A DNA stretch of 64,000 bases, taken from Lachnospiraceae bacterium (GTDB taxonomy: Bacteria > Bacillota > Clostridia > Lachnospirales > Lachnospiraceae). The notes under the pieces are model-generated. The model worked only from the letters and a program-made list of their open reading frames with translations, was not told the DNA's origin and searched no databases. The translations under genes and the position numbers were made by a program. Below, in pieces: positions 9,919-19,159 of this stretch (within the stretch, counting starts at the first letter, position 1; every line of letters starts with the position of its first letter). The DNA lies in contig JAFUAB010000041.1 of assembly GCA_017460885.1 (NCBI GenBank), positions 52,998 through 116,997 of the forward strand, in the 5' to 3' direction.

Positions 9919-11181
9919 TTGAGTGAAAATACATGGTATAAAACAGACAACGTAGCAAAGGTCTTTCTGGCGTCGCTCAACAGGAGAGACACAAGGACAA
10001 TGCGTGTCAGCTGCACATTGACCGAGAGAGTCAATCCGGAATTTCTTCAGCAGGCTGTCGAATCCGCACTGGATGTCAGACCGCAGTTCAGAGTACGCAT
10101 AAGAAGAGGTTTTTTCTGGCATTATATAGAGTCCACGGAGGCCCTGCCCAGGGTTTCCGAAGAGCATGATCGTCCGTGCCCCCTTTTGTACGGCAGGGAG
10201 TACGGCGGTATTTTACATTTTGCGGTGACATATTTTAAGAACCGGATCAATCTCGATATGTTCCATGCACTGAGCGACGGAACGGGTGTTATGGAATTCC
10301 TGTATGTTATTCTGGGCGAGTATATGAAGCTTGCCCATCCCGGGGAGATGGGAGATCTTTCGCTCGGGAGCGGCGCTTCCTACGGAGATATGACACAGAA
10401 CGCTTTCAGCCAGTATTACGGTCAGAGCTCTGAGGGCGCCCAGATTCCTGTTACGGAGAATAAAAAGGCGTATCACCATCCCGGACGTAAGCTTCCCTAT
10501 GACCAGCTGCAGTTTCTTGAGATAGGGATGGACAGCTCTGAGATCATATCCCGGGCCAAAGCCATGGGAGTCGGACTGACGAGCTATCTCGGTGCTCTTC
10601 TTGTACTGGCAATGTACAAGGATATGCCTGCCCTGATGAAAAAAATGCCTATCACGGTAAGTCTTCCCGTTAATCTGAGGCAGTTTTTCTCATCTGAGAC
10701 CTCACGTAATTTCTTTAACAGCATAAACGTAGTGTTTGATCCGGGATCGGATATGACACCTGAGGGTATTGCCCATTCGTTTGAGAAACAGATGAAGGAA
10801 AACCTGAAGCAGGAGAATATTGCGCATCAGATGGATGCGTATGAAAAGATCGAAAGATACTTTTTTATCCGAATGGTACCACTTGTTATTAAACAGCCGG
10901 TAGTCAGATATTTCTCACGGATGGAGAACAAGAGGATATCCTTTGTGATGTCGAATCTGGGCAAGTTTACGGTTGATGAGAGGCTGAAACCGTATATCGA
11001 ATCCTTCAGCGCGTTTTGCGCCCATTCGGAGATCTTTATGACGATCTACAGTTATAACGGACTGCTCAAGATGGGAGTTACATATGCCTACAGCGATACC
11101 AGATTCCTTAAGAACTTTGTGAGGAGTCTGAGTGAAGACGGCGTAAAGGTGACCGTCAATTCGACGGAGGTTATCAGGTGA
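9919..11181 (+). CDS. Condensation-fold / alcohol acetyltransferase-like protein
   Basis: About 420 residues starting at a TTG codon 7 bp after the esterase stop; the N-terminal sequence WYKTDNVAKVF is typical of this family, which supports the unusual start, although the ribosome site is weak. The active-site HxxxDG motif of CoA-dependent acyltransferases and NRPS condensation domains is seen as HALSDG (~116-121). Relatives are annotated as alcohol acetyltransferases, often beside a DUF6320 protein as here. Probably transfers an acyl group to a lipid or alcohol acceptor in the cytosol; donor and acceptor are inference. Confidence 0.75.
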   Translation: MSENTWYKTDNVAKVFLASLNRRDTRTMRVSCTLTERVNPEFLQQAVESALDVRPQFRVRIRRGFFWHYIESTEALPRVSEEHDRPCPLLYGREYGGILHFAVTYFKNRINLDMFHALSDGTGVMEFLYVILGEYMKLAHPGEMGDLSLGSGASYGDMTQNAFSQYYGQSSEGAQIPVTENKKAYHHPGRKLPYDQLQFLEIGMDSSEIISRAKAMGVGLTSYLGALLVLAMYKDMPALMKKMPITVSLPVNLRQFFSSETSRNFFNSINVVFDPGSDMTPEGIAHSFEKQMKENLKQENIAHQMDAYEKIERYFFIRMVPLVIKQPVVRYFSRMENKRISFVMSNLGKFTVDERLKPYIESFSAFCAHSEIFMTIYSYNGLLKMGVTYAYSDTRFLKNFVRSLSEDGVKVTVNSTEVIR

Positions 11182-11246
11182 CGGATAAGGGAGGACTGAA
11201 TGCTGATCCGGGGATGAACGTGCCCGTCCGCAGCAGGGAGATAAAG

Positions 11247-11906
11247 ATGAAATACTGTCCGGGATGTAAAATAAATATTGAAGGCAGCCATAACAGGTGT
11301 CCGGTCTGTCAGAATATGCTGCAGGGAGAGGCTTCCGAAGATGTATACCCTTCAAGGGGAGCGCTTAAGGCGCAGTCCTTCCTGTATAAACTGCAGATGT
11401 TTATTGCGATATCCGTAATGGCTGCGGCATTGGCCTGTGAGTTCCTGCTGGATATCAGGACCGGTTTTCACTGGAGTCTTCTGACCGTGGTATGGGTGAT
11501 AGGCGGCGAACTGTGGCTCTCCGGTATCATTCACGGACACAGGAATCCGGGACGTGTCATCACTCTCAATGCATTCTGGGCAGCGCTGCTGGTGATGCTT
11601 ACCTTTTTGATAATCAAGGACATCAGACCGATATATTTCTGGTATATCATGCCGGCTATCGCGATCGCTGCAGAGACCATGCTTTTTGTATATATGATGG
11701 TTGACAAGACCCACAACAGTATGGCATATCTGCTGGGATGCAGCTTCCTGTGCATTATAATGGGAATCCTGTGTATGCTGATCACCCATCAAAAGAGCGT
11801 GCTATGGGTGCTCTGCCTGCTGATCGGAACCGTTGGGATCGTGGGAGCGGTAGTGTTTAAGGGACGCACGGTTCCCGACGAACTCCAGCGGAGGTTTCAC
11901 CTGTGA
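11247..11906 (+). CDS. Zinc-ribbon membrane protein, DUF6320-like
   Basis: I choose the ATG at 11247, where AGGGAG lies 6 bases upstream; a GTG at 11178 in the same frame would overlap the previous stop. The 219-residue protein opens with a rubredoxin-like knuckle pair (CPGCKINIEG..CPVCQ), followed by about six hydrophobic segments from residue ~45 to the end. The architecture and the position after an acetyltransferase-like gene match DUF6320-type proteins of Firmicutes, whose role is not known. It could be a membrane partner of the acyltransferase. Confidence 0.7.
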   Translation: MKYCPGCKINIEGSHNRCPVCQNMLQGEASEDVYPSRGALKAQSFLYKLQMFIAISVMAAALACEFLLDIRTGFHWSLLTVVWVIGGELWLSGIIHGHRNPGRVITLNAFWAALLVMLTFLIIKDIRPIYFWYIMPAIAIAAETMLFVYMMVDKTHNSMAYLLGCSFLCIIMGILCMLITHQKSVLWVLCLLIGTVGIVGAVVFKGRTVPDELQRRFHL

Positions 11907-11958
11907 TGTGTCGCCGGGACGGTTCCGGAGACACATGCACAACAGAGAGGGAAAAAGT

Positions 11959-13071
11959 ATGACGGATTTAAGAGAAATAAGGATTAACGAGTCGGATAAG
12001 ATAAAGATCCACGGGCGGACAGGGCGTCAGCTTCAGCCGCTTCCTTTGTTCTTTAACGGGAGCGGGATAGAGGTTACTCTTACGGGTTCTGAGCTGTGGG
12101 TCGAGTTGGAGACTGACAGCGACAATCTGGAACCATGGGTGGCCTATGAGATAAACGGAGCCTTCATGGGACGCCAGATGCTGCTTCCGGGAGTCCATGA
12201 ACTGTGCCTTTTCCGCAATCTGGAGCCCTCGGAGGTTAAGACAGTGATGTTTTATCGTGAGCTTCAGGCAGTCAGTGAGGATAACCGTTGTAAGGTTCTC
12301 GTCAAAGGGATAAAACTGGACGGTGAACTGCTCGATCCGCCGAAGCGCAGGTTAAGACTTGAGTTTATCGGCGACAGTATAACCTCCGGTGAGGGAACCT
12401 ATGGCAGGATCGAGGATACCGTGTGGGTGTCGATGTATATGAGTGCTTCCGTGAACTATGCGACCATGGCTGCCCGGGCACTGGATGCCGATATCCAGCT
12501 GATCTCGCAGGGAGGCTGGGGGGTATACTGCGGCTGGGACAATGATGTGCGTCACAATATCCCCTCCGTATATGAAAATGTCTGCGGACTGGCTGACGGC
12601 CCGATGAACGCCGAAATGGGGGCGCAGGAACCGTATGATTTCTCGTTTGGACCGGATGCTGTCATAGTGAATCTGTGCACAAATGACAATTCGGCCTTCG
12701 ATCAGCCTGCATTTACAACGCCGGACGGAGTATCGCACAAGCAGCACAGAAATCCCGACGGATCCTTTGTGAAGGAAGATGAGCGAAAGGTAGAGACTGC
12801 CATAATTGATTTCCTTAAGATGCTCCGCAGGCATAATCCCGATTCACATATCGTATGGGTATACGGCATGCTGGGTTATGAGATGACTATGACGATCACC
12901 CGTGCGATCAATGAATACAGAGAAGAGAGCGGAGATAAGAACGTCGCATTCATAAATCTCCCGAATACGACACCCGATACTTTGGGTGCACATATGCATC
13001 CGGGACCGAAGTCCCATGAGAAAGCCGCAGAGGTACTGGTCGATTATCTGAGAAACAGATTCGGGATCTGA
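11959..13071 (+). CDS. CE2-type SGNH carbohydrate esterase
   Basis: About 370 residues. An N-terminal beta-rich jelly-roll-like region (~1-125) precedes an SGNH hydrolase: block I FIGDSITSGEG with the nucleophile Ser (~138), a block-III-like VNLCTNDNS and block V with His in GAHMHPGP (~345). This two-domain arrangement is that of carbohydrate esterase family 2, which deacetylates xylan or glucomannan oligosaccharides. No signal peptide is seen, so it would act inside the cell on imported acetylated oligosaccharides. GAGAGGGAAAAAG precedes the ATG. Last gene of the ester cluster. Confidence 0.85.
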   Translation: MTDLREIRINESDKIKIHGRTGRQLQPLPLFFNGSGIEVTLTGSELWVELETDSDNLEPWVAYEINGAFMGRQMLLPGVHELCLFRNLEPSEVKTVMFYRELQAVSEDNRCKVLVKGIKLDGELLDPPKRRLRLEFIGDSITSGEGTYGRIEDTVWVSMYMSASVNYATMAARALDADIQLISQGGWGVYCGWDNDVRHNIPSVYENVCGLADGPMNAEMGAQEPYDFSFGPDAVIVNLCTNDNSAFDQPAFTTPDGVSHKQHRNPDGSFVKEDERKVETAIIDFLKMLRRHNPDSHIVWVYGMLGYEMTMTITRAINEYREESGDKNVAFINLPNTTPDTLGAHMHPGPKSHEKAAEVLVDYLRNRFGI

Positions 13072-13174
13072 TTCAATGCACCGGATATGTTCCCGGAATG
13101 AAAAATGATGCCGGAATGAAAAAGCTGAAAAAATGACGCCGGGTCTTGCACTGACAGGCATAAGGTGTTATGAT

Positions 13175-13276
13175 TATAGTCAACGAAATCAGTAATTGCC
13201 TTATGGTGTGTCATGATACTCGAATTTATGGCAGTTATGGTCTGGCAAAGTGCAATTACTTATTACGTTGACTATA
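13175..13276. repeat. Short inverted-repeat element C (MITE-like), 102 bp
   Basis: Ends are perfect 11-bp inverted repeats, TATAGTCAACG (13175-13185) and CGTTGACTATA (13266-13276), extended inward by AGTAATTGC (13191-13199) and GCAATTACT (13252-13260). The ~50-bp centre has no gene. The ends resemble those of the longer elements at 13763 and 27456, and each end has a TA dinucleotide that could be a target duplication. It lies 40 bp upstream of the YjfB-like gene and may supply its -35 (TTGACT). Confidence 0.6.
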
Positions 13277-13315
13277 GCTATCAAACGGAATTGGTAGATA
13301 TATAGGAGGTATGGT

Positions 13316-13516
13316 ATGGATACATCAATGATGGTCACACCCGATATAGCGTCGATGTCTATGGCTATGGCAAGCAGTAAGGCTACCAATGATATCGGTG
13401 TTGCAGTACTTTCCAAGGCACTTGATAATTTTCAGGATAACGGAGCTGCGATGACGAAGATGATGGAACAGTCTGTCACACCGTATCTGGGATCCAATTT
13501 TGACATGTCCGTATAG
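13316..13516 (+). CDS. YjfB-like putative motility protein
   Basis: A 66-residue protein rich in Met, Ala and Ser with a repetitive helical pattern (SMSMAMASSKATNDIGVAVLSKALD), matching the small YjfB family of putative motility proteins common in flagellated Firmicutes; molecular role unknown. AGGAGG ends 6 bases before the ATG. It stands alone between inverted-repeat elements and ends at a strong terminator. The neighbours downstream (HD-GYP, chemoreceptor) fit a motility setting. Confidence 0.7.
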   Translation: MDTSMMVTPDIASMSMAMASSKATNDIGVAVLSKALDNFQDNGAAMTKMMEQSVTPYLGSNFDMSV

Positions 13517-13543
13517 TGGCGTATATATCAAACACAATTCCAA

Positions 13544-13573
13544 GGGTCACCCGGAGACGGGTGATCCTTTTTT
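13544..13573 (+). terminator. Rho-independent terminator after the YjfB-like gene
   Basis: GGGTCACCCG, loop GAGA, CGGGTGATCC, then six T. One G-T wobble in the stem. Confidence 0.9.
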
Positions 13574-13762
13574 AGGTACACAGTCCTTTGCAGGGAATGA
13601 TCCGGAGACAGAGATCAGACCCGGTGGTTTGATTCGTTTTCCTTTGACTGATTCTTCGTTTCACTTAATCGGGTTATGTGGTATTATTTATAAGGGTATA
13701 CTTTGATCAGCGTTTCTCTGTAAAAGTATGTGCTGCTTTATGATACGGTGTATGTTTGAGAT

Positions 13763-13920
13763 TATAGTAAACGAATTATAGTGAACGTCAAAAATATTTT
13801 GACGTTCACTATAAATCCTCCGGCGGGATGCGCACGGATTTGCAGAGGAAATTAATGCTTCGCATAGCAAATCCGGCGCAGTAAACGACTAAAAGTATAA
13901 ATACTTTTGTCGTTTACTAT
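13763..13920. repeat. Three-hairpin repeat element, copy A
   Basis: A ~158-bp unit bounded by TATAGTAAACGA (13763-13774) and TCGTTTACTAT (13910-13920). Inside are: hairpin 1, an 18-bp stem TTATAGTGAACGTCAAAA with loop ATA (13776-13814); a core CTCCGGCGGGATGCGCACGG; hairpin 2, GCGC-A-CGGATTTGC paired with GCAAATCCG-GCGC (13830-13879) with a bulged A and a small tip hairpin ATGC-TTC-GCAT; and hairpin 3, AGTAAACGAC..GTCGTTTACT (13880-13919). The copy at 27456 shares core and arrangement. No coding potential. It occupies most of the 460-bp gap between the YjfB-like and HD-GYP genes. Confidence 0.75.
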
Positions 13921-13957
13921 GTAATTGGACTTTGCCGAGCCAAAATCGTTGACTATA
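13921..13957. repeat. Partial element-C-like end
   Basis: Directly after copy A, GTAATTGGACTTTGCC (13921-13936) is the inverted copy, with one mismatch, of 13244-13259 inside element C, and CGTTGACTATA (13947-13957) is identical to element C's right end. This suggests that copy A inserted into, or was joined to, a second C-like element. Confidence 0.55.
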
Positions 13958-13975
13958 CATGGAATTGTCTGGTTT

Positions 13976-16105
13976 ATGGAAGAAGTAAGAAAAAAAATAC
14001 TAAAAAATAAAAATATTCCATGGGTGATCCTCATGTGCGCAGTCGCTCTGGTGCTGAATCTTAGCGGAGCGTCTCTTGCATCGGCGATACATCTGCCAAT
14101 ATACCTTGATACGATCGGAACCCTGCTGGCAGCGATAATAGGTGGATACCTGCCCGGTATTTTCGTCGGGTTTGTCAGTAATTTCATCAAGGCCTCATCG
14201 GATCCCACAGCTATCTATTATGAGTGTCTGAGTGTAATAATGGCCGTAGTGGCCAGCTGGTTTGAACAGAAGGGTTATCTCCGGAGATTCGGAGGGATTG
14301 TAGCGTTTACGGTCATAGCTTCACTTATCGGCGGCGGACTGGGATCGTTGCTGACCTGGTTCCTGTACGGATTTGCCGCGGAGGGGATCACGGTTCCTTT
14401 TGTAAAGCAGCTGTATGAGAGCGGAAGCTTTTCGCCGTTTATGGCGCAGATCACCGGTGATGTGTTTATAGACTTCGTAGATAAGGTCATAAACATGATC
14501 TTTATACTGCCGATCTATATCCTTACTCCGGAAAATATCCGCAGGAAATTCAGACTGAACGGCTGGCAGCAGAATCCGCTTGAGGATAAGGATGAGCTCA
14601 GAGCCGGATCAAGTAATAACAGATCGATCTCCATCAGGACCAAGATGATGTTTATGATCACCTCGGCTCTGATGATCATTGCGATAGTGTCCACGGTTAT
14701 AGGTTACAGTCTTTATCTGGAGGACAGTATAGAGAACCACAGATATCTGGCCGAGGGAGTGGCATCCACCGTAGCCGGTGTCGTAGAACCGTACAGGATA
14801 AACGATTACATAGATCTCGGTTATTCTGCCATCGGATATGTGAGGACCGAGAATAACCTGTATGATATCAGAAACAGTTCTCCGGATATAGAGTATCTGT
14901 ATGTGTATCGTATACTGCCGGACGGATGTCACGTGGTGTTTGACCTGGATACGGATGATCTGAAGGGAGCGGAGGCAGGAGAGATCATTCCGTTTGATGA
15001 TTCCTTTGCTCCGTATATAGATGCCCTTCTCGCCGGAGAGGAGATCGAACCGATCATTACGGATGATACCTATGGATGGTTGCTTACGGTATATAAGCCT
15101 ATTGTTGATGAAAACGGAGTCACTCAGGCATACGCCTGCATCGATATTTCGATGGACAGACTCAGATCCAACGGCTACGCCTTTCTGGCAAAGCAGATAT
15201 CACTGTTTATAGGTACGTTTATCCTTATCCTGGCCATCGGACTCTGGATCATCAGATATAACCTGATCTATCCGGTCAATACCATGGCTATGGCTGCGAC
15301 CAATTTTGCCTACCATATGGAGGATCAGCCGGATGACAGCGTGGATAGGGTCAAGGCTCTGCAGATCTGTACAGGTGACGAGATAGAGAACCTGTATATG
15401 GCCTTTTCCAAGATGACAGAGGACAGTGTCGACTATGTCAATGAGATACAGGAGAAGACCGATACCATACAGGAGATGCAGAACAGTCTGATCCTTGTTC
15501 TTGCGGATATGGTTGAGAGCAGGGATAAAAATACGGGCGACCATGTACGCAAAACCGCTATCTATACCGACGTTATCATGAAGGAGCTCATTAAAGAGGG
15601 AATCTATACGGATGTTCTTACTCCCGAGTTTGTAAATGATGTTTATAATTCGGCGCCGCTTCATGATATAGGAAAGATAAGCGTATCCGATGTGATCCTG
15701 AATAAACCCGGTAAGCTTACGGATGAAGAATTTGCGGAGATGAAGAAGCACACAACGGCCGGCAGCGAGATCATAAGCCGTGTTATAGAAATGGTACCGG
15801 AGTCCAGTTATCTCTATACGGCCAAGGATCTGGCGGAATTCCACCATGAAAAATGGAACGGAACGGGATACCCTCACGGAATATCCGGGGAGGAAATACC
15901 GCTTTCGGCGCGTATCATGGCGGTGGCAGATGTGTTTGATGCACTTGTTTCCAAACGAAGCTATAAAGAAGGTATGCCTGTAGAAAAGGCTCTGGGTATC
16001 ATCAGAGAGGGAATAGGTACGCATTTTGATCCTTATGTTGCGCAGGCATTTCTGAATGCGGAAGAGGAGGTGCGTAAGGTTCTTGAAGGCAAGTGGGAAG
16101 CCTGA
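13976..16105 (+). CDS. Membrane HD-GYP domain protein (probable c-di-GMP phosphodiesterase)
   Basis: Starting at the ATG at 13976, ~709 residues. The first ~175 residues form a multi-span membrane domain with PIYLDTIGTLLAAIIGGYLPG, which resembles the S-component fold of ECF transporters. A further span (~223-245), ~155 extracytoplasmic residues (a possible Cache-type sensor), a span at ~405-428 and a HAMP-like linker follow. The C-terminus (~505-700) is an HD-GYP domain with HDIGKI (~562) and HHEKWNGTGYPHG. Expected role: hydrolysis of cyclic di-GMP in response to an external or membrane ligand. Followed at 70 bp by a chemoreceptor. Confidence 0.88.
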   Translation: MEEVRKKILKNKNIPWVILMCAVALVLNLSGASLASAIHLPIYLDTIGTLLAAIIGGYLPGIFVGFVSNFIKASSDPTAIYYECLSVIMAVVASWFEQKGYLRRFGGIVAFTVIASLIGGGLGSLLTWFLYGFAAEGITVPFVKQLYESGSFSPFMAQITGDVFIDFVDKVINMIFILPIYILTPENIRRKFRLNGWQQNPLEDKDELRAGSSNNRSISIRTKMMFMITSALMIIAIVSTVIGYSLYLEDSIENHRYLAEGVASTVAGVVEPYRINDYIDLGYSAIGYVRTENNLYDIRNSSPDIEYLYVYRILPDGCHVVFDLDTDDLKGAEAGEIIPFDDSFAPYIDALLAGEEIEPIITDDTYGWLLTVYKPIVDENGVTQAYACIDISMDRLRSNGYAFLAKQISLFIGTFILILAIGLWIIRYNLIYPVNTMAMAATNFAYHMEDQPDDSVDRVKALQICTGDEIENLYMAFSKMTEDSVDYVNEIQEKTDTIQEMQNSLILVLADMVESRDKNTGDHVRKTAIYTDVIMKELIKEGIYTDVLTPEFVNDVYNSAPLHDIGKISVSDVILNKPGKLTDEEFAEMKKHTTAGSEIISRVIEMVPESSYLYTAKDLAEFHHEKWNGTGYPHGISGEEIPLSARIMAVADVFDALVSKRSYKEGMPVEKALGIIREGIGTHFDPYVAQAFLNAEEEVRKVLEGKWEA

Positions 16106-16173
16106 TCCCATAAATATACGAACCTTTATCGGTTTAGCCGGTAGAAATATATTTTTAAAGAAAGGATACTCTT

Positions 16174-17928
16174 ATGAAAAAGAAAACAATCAGTGTAAGG
16201 CTCACCGTAGCCGGACTCGGCGTGATAATGCTGATCCTGGTCATCGCTGTAGTAAGCTATTATGCGACCAAACTTAATAACGTTGCTAACAGTGATGAGG
16301 AACTCTATTATGAAAAGCTGTATGGAGTCTCAATGAATCTTATCAATGCGGATCGTGATTTCTATCAGTCCATGCTCGGGGCGACTCAGTATTATGACCT
16401 TGTCAACGGATTTGGGGATATCCCTACAAGTGAACTTGACAACACCCTGAAAACCAAGCTGTCCGATTATAAGTCAAATAAGCAGCAGGTAATTGACAAC
16501 GTTGATGCGGCTATAGCTGTTGCATCACAGGATCCGGATCTGTATACCGGAACGATCCTGGACGGAAGTCCCAAGAATTTCCAGCAGTATGCCAGCGAGT
16601 TTAAATCCGATATGGCTAAATGGGAGGCGTCCTTTGACGTGGAGGCCAACGCCGGCAACTGGCAGTATTTCAATACCGGTTTTGAGACCACCAGAAAGGC
16701 TCTCTCCGATATGACCGATATCACGGAGCAATGGGCTGTTAATGAAAAGGATATGCAGCAGGCCAAGATACACAGAGATATCATCAGTTCAAGTGTTTTG
16801 ATCGTTATATTGATCATATGCGTGGTTGTATTCTATGTGATTGTTATACGAAATATGAGACTCAGCATATCGGATATGGAGCAGTCTATCGAAAAGGTTG
16901 CTGCCGGAGATTTTGCTACTCCTGTTGACGCAAGCAGTAAGTTTACGGAATTCTTTAACGTAGAAAGCAGGATCGAGGAAATGAGATCCCATCTGCAGAG
17001 CGCATTGCTTGAGGTTACCAGATGTGCGGACAGTGTGGATGAGAGAGCGGAGAATACCAAGACCAGTATAGGAGATTCGCAGGAGACGACCAATAACATT
17101 TCCGCTGCCTCCAACGACCTTGCTCAGGGAGCCATGGTCATGGCCGAGGATGTCCAGACTACTTCGGGGATCACGGTCGATCTTGGTGAGAGCATAGACA
17201 GGGTACAGGTAGCCGCAGACGATAACCTTGTTAAGGTTAAGTCACTTTACGAGGAATCTGTTAAGGTTCAGGAACGTCTGAAGGAGATCCGCAAGGCTGA
17301 CGAAGCTACGGATGCCAAGGCAGGTCAGGTTGCCGATTCGGTAGGCAAGACAGCTGAGGTTGTGGATGAGATATCCAAGGCTGCTGAAGGAATTATAGCC
17401 ATAGCCAGCCAGACCAATCTGCTTGCACTTAACGCTTCCATCGAGGCAGCCAGAGCGGGTGAGGCAGGACAGGGCTTCGCGGTTGTTGCCAACAATATCA
17501 AGACTCTTGCCGAGGAGTCAAACAATATGGCCGGTGAGATCACCAATATGCTGAATATCATCACCGATTATTCGAATGAGAACAAGAATCTGACAGCCAG
17601 CATCAAGGAGGCTACCACAGCCGAATCCGAGGCTCTGACTCAGATGACCGAAGAGTTTGATGATATGCTTTCGATGCTACGCGATATGCAGTCCGGCAAT
17701 GAGCAGATCGCTTCACTGGTAGATACGATGACACAGGGCAAAGAGCAGATAGTGAATTCGGTTGAGTCACTGTCCAGTATCTCGGAGGAAAATGCCGCGT
17801 CGACACAGGAGACAAGTGCTTCCATATCCCAGCTGAATATGAATATGGAAAATGTCGTGAGTGAGGCGGAAGCCCTTGGAGAGATCGCAGCCCAGCTCAA
17901 GGCAAACGTAGCCGTATTCAAGGTGTGA
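16174..17928 (+). CDS. Methyl-accepting chemotaxis protein
   Basis: A 584-residue receptor: N-terminal membrane span (~8-30), an extracellular mostly helical ligand domain (~31-205), second span (~207-228), HAMP (~229-282) and a cytoplasmic coiled-coil signalling domain. The highly conserved hairpin tip that contacts CheA/CheW is present ([20 protein letters not shown], ~414-433). The C-terminal end has many Gln/Glu pairs suited to methylation but no pentapeptide tether. AAAGGA lies before the ATG. Ligand unknown. Confidence 0.95.
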   Translation: MKKKTISVRLTVAGLGVIMLILVIAVVSYYATKLNNVANSDEELYYEKLYGVSMNLINADRDFYQSMLGATQYYDLVNGFGDIPTSELDNTLKTKLSDYKSNKQQVIDNVDAAIAVASQDPDLYTGTILDGSPKNFQQYASEFKSDMAKWEASFDVEANAGNWQYFNTGFETTRKALSDMTDITEQWAVNEKDMQQAKIHRDIISSSVLIVILIICVVVFYVIVIRNMRLSISDMEQSIEKVAAGDFATPVDASSKFTEFFNVESRIEEMRSHLQSALLEVTRCADSVDERAENTKTSIGDSQETTNNISAASNDLAQGAMVMAEDVQTTSGITVDLGESIDRVQVAADDNLVKVKSLYEESVKVQERLKEIRKADEATDAKAGQVADSVGKTAEVVDEISKAAEGIIAIASQTNLLALNASIEAARAGEAGQGFAVVANNIKTLAEESNNMAGEITNMLNIITDYSNENKNLTASIKEATTAESEALTQMTEEFDDMLSMLRDMQSGNEQIASLVDTMTQGKEQIVNSVESLSSISEENAASTQETSASISQLNMNMENVVSEAEALGEIAAQLKANVAVFKV

Positions 17929-18055
17929 CCGGGGTTCACGGAGAATGCCTCACGGCTTCATGCAAATGGTCCTAAGGATTGACCGGGATCTGATCCATCC
18001 GGGATTCATGAGAACTGAATTCATAATAATTGAATCAAGGTAAAAAGATAAAAAG

Positions 18056-18081
18056 TGGCGGGGATCAGCTGATCCCCGCCA
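18056..18081 (-). terminator. Terminator overlapping the stop of the MarR/OhrR gene
   Basis: A perfect 26-bp palindrome (TGGCGGGGATCAG and its complement) followed on the minus strand by CTTTTTATCTTTTT. It includes the regulator's stop codon. Read from the other strand it lacks a good T tract, so it mainly serves the minus-strand operon. Confidence 0.85.
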
Positions 18082-18496
18082 GTACTTTGTACAGAAGATA
18101 GTGAAGCTGCATCGCTTCTTCGGCTGTCAGCCTGACGCAGCTGCCCATGGCTTCGGGTACGGTTTTTGCCTTTTCACGGAGCGCGCGTCCTTCTGCCGTC
18201 AGGCTGATTATAACGCTTCGTTCGTCATCGGGTGACCTGTCCCGTGAGACATATCCCTTGGACTCAAGCTTCTTCAGAACCGGTGTCAGTGTGCCCGAAT
18301 CCAGCCACAGCTCCCTGCCGAGAGCACTTACGCTGACGGAGTCATGCTCCCACAATACCATCATCACTATATACTGAGTGTATGTCAGATCCAGAGGCTT
18401 AAGCAGCGGATCGTATCTCCTGACGATCTCCTTGGAGCAGGCGTACAGCGGAAAGCACAATTGATTTTTGAGTAATAACGGGTCGTAATCAGACAT
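18065..18496 (-). CDS. MarR-family regulator, OhrR-type peroxide sensor
   Basis: A 143-residue winged-helix protein. The N-terminus (DPLLLKNQLCFPLYACSKEI) is the OhrR signature, with the reactive Cys at position 14 that is oxidised by organic hydroperoxides; DxRSPDDERSV is the wing. I prefer the ATG at 18496, preceded by GGGAGGGA, over one 8 codons upstream. It sits 32 bp downstream of a glutathione peroxidase gene in the same operon, and an OhrR-type operator covers the operon promoter, so autoregulation is likely: oxidation would release the repressor and raise peroxidase levels. Confidence 0.88.
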   Translation of the reverse strand: MSDYDPLLLKNQLCFPLYACSKEIVRRYDPLLKPLDLTYTQYIVMMVLWEHDSVSVSALGRELWLDSGTLTPVLKKLESKGYVSRDRSPDDERSVIISLTAEGRALREKAKTVPEAMGSCVRLTAEEAMQLHYLLYKVLAGIS

Positions 18497-18528
18497 TTGT
18501 CCCTCCCGATCGGCATTCATTATCCGGA

Positions 18529-19071
18529 TCAGATCAGTCCGGCAACACAGGCTGCCACGTCCTTCATGTCGGCAGTGGGCTCGAACCTGGCTACGACGTT
18601 GCCATCCCTGTCAACTACGAACTTGGTGAAATTCCACTTGATCTCAGGATTGTTCTTGTAATCCTTGTCGATGGTCTTGAGCATTGCGCTCATTGCCAGT
18701 GCCTTGGGCCCCTTTCCGAAGCCCTCAAAGCCCTTCTGGCTCTTAAGGTACTTAAAGAGCGGAATGGCGTTTTCTCCGTTTACGTCTGACTTCTTCATCT
18801 GAGGGAACTGGGTATTGTACTTAAGGGTGCAGAATTCATGGATCTCATCATCGGTGCCGGGGGTCTGGCCTGCGAACTGGTTGCAGGGCACGTCAATGAC
18901 TTCGAGTCCCTGGTCGTGATACTTCTCATACATTTCCTCGATGTCAGCATAATGGGGGGTGAAGCCGCAGCCTGTAGCCGTATTGACTATCAACAGTACC
19001 TTGCCCTTGAAATCGGCCATCGATACCTCGCTGCCATCGCCAGCTGTAAGGGTGTAATCATAAATGCTCAT
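18529..19071 (-). CDS. Glutathione peroxidase-family thiol peroxidase
   Basis: A 180-residue GPx-fold enzyme reducing hydroperoxides. The peroxidatic Cys is in TATGCGFT (Cys35), where mammalian enzymes have selenocysteine and most bacterial ones SxCG; Gln in CNQFAGQTPG (~65) and the Trp-Asn of KWNFTKF complete the active-site set. A second Cys in HEFCTLKY could act as resolving Cys, making it thioredoxin-dependent, as is usual in bacteria. AGGAGG precedes the ATG. First gene of a two-gene operon with the OhrR-type regulator. Confidence 0.93.
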   Translation of the reverse strand: MSIYDYTLTAGDGSEVSMADFKGKVLLIVNTATGCGFTPHYADIEEMYEKYHDQGLEVIDVPCNQFAGQTPGTDDEIHEFCTLKYNTQFPQMKKSDVNGENAIPLFKYLKSQKGFEGFGKGPKALAMSAMLKTIDKDYKNNPEIKWNFTKFVVDRDGNVVARFEPTADMKDVAACVAGLI

Positions 19072-19159
19072 TTCGTTTCCTCCTGTTTATTTGAAATTAT
19101 AAATTGTTCATCGATGCTTCCATGGATGCATTAATAGAAAGTCACGTCGGTGTATCTGT

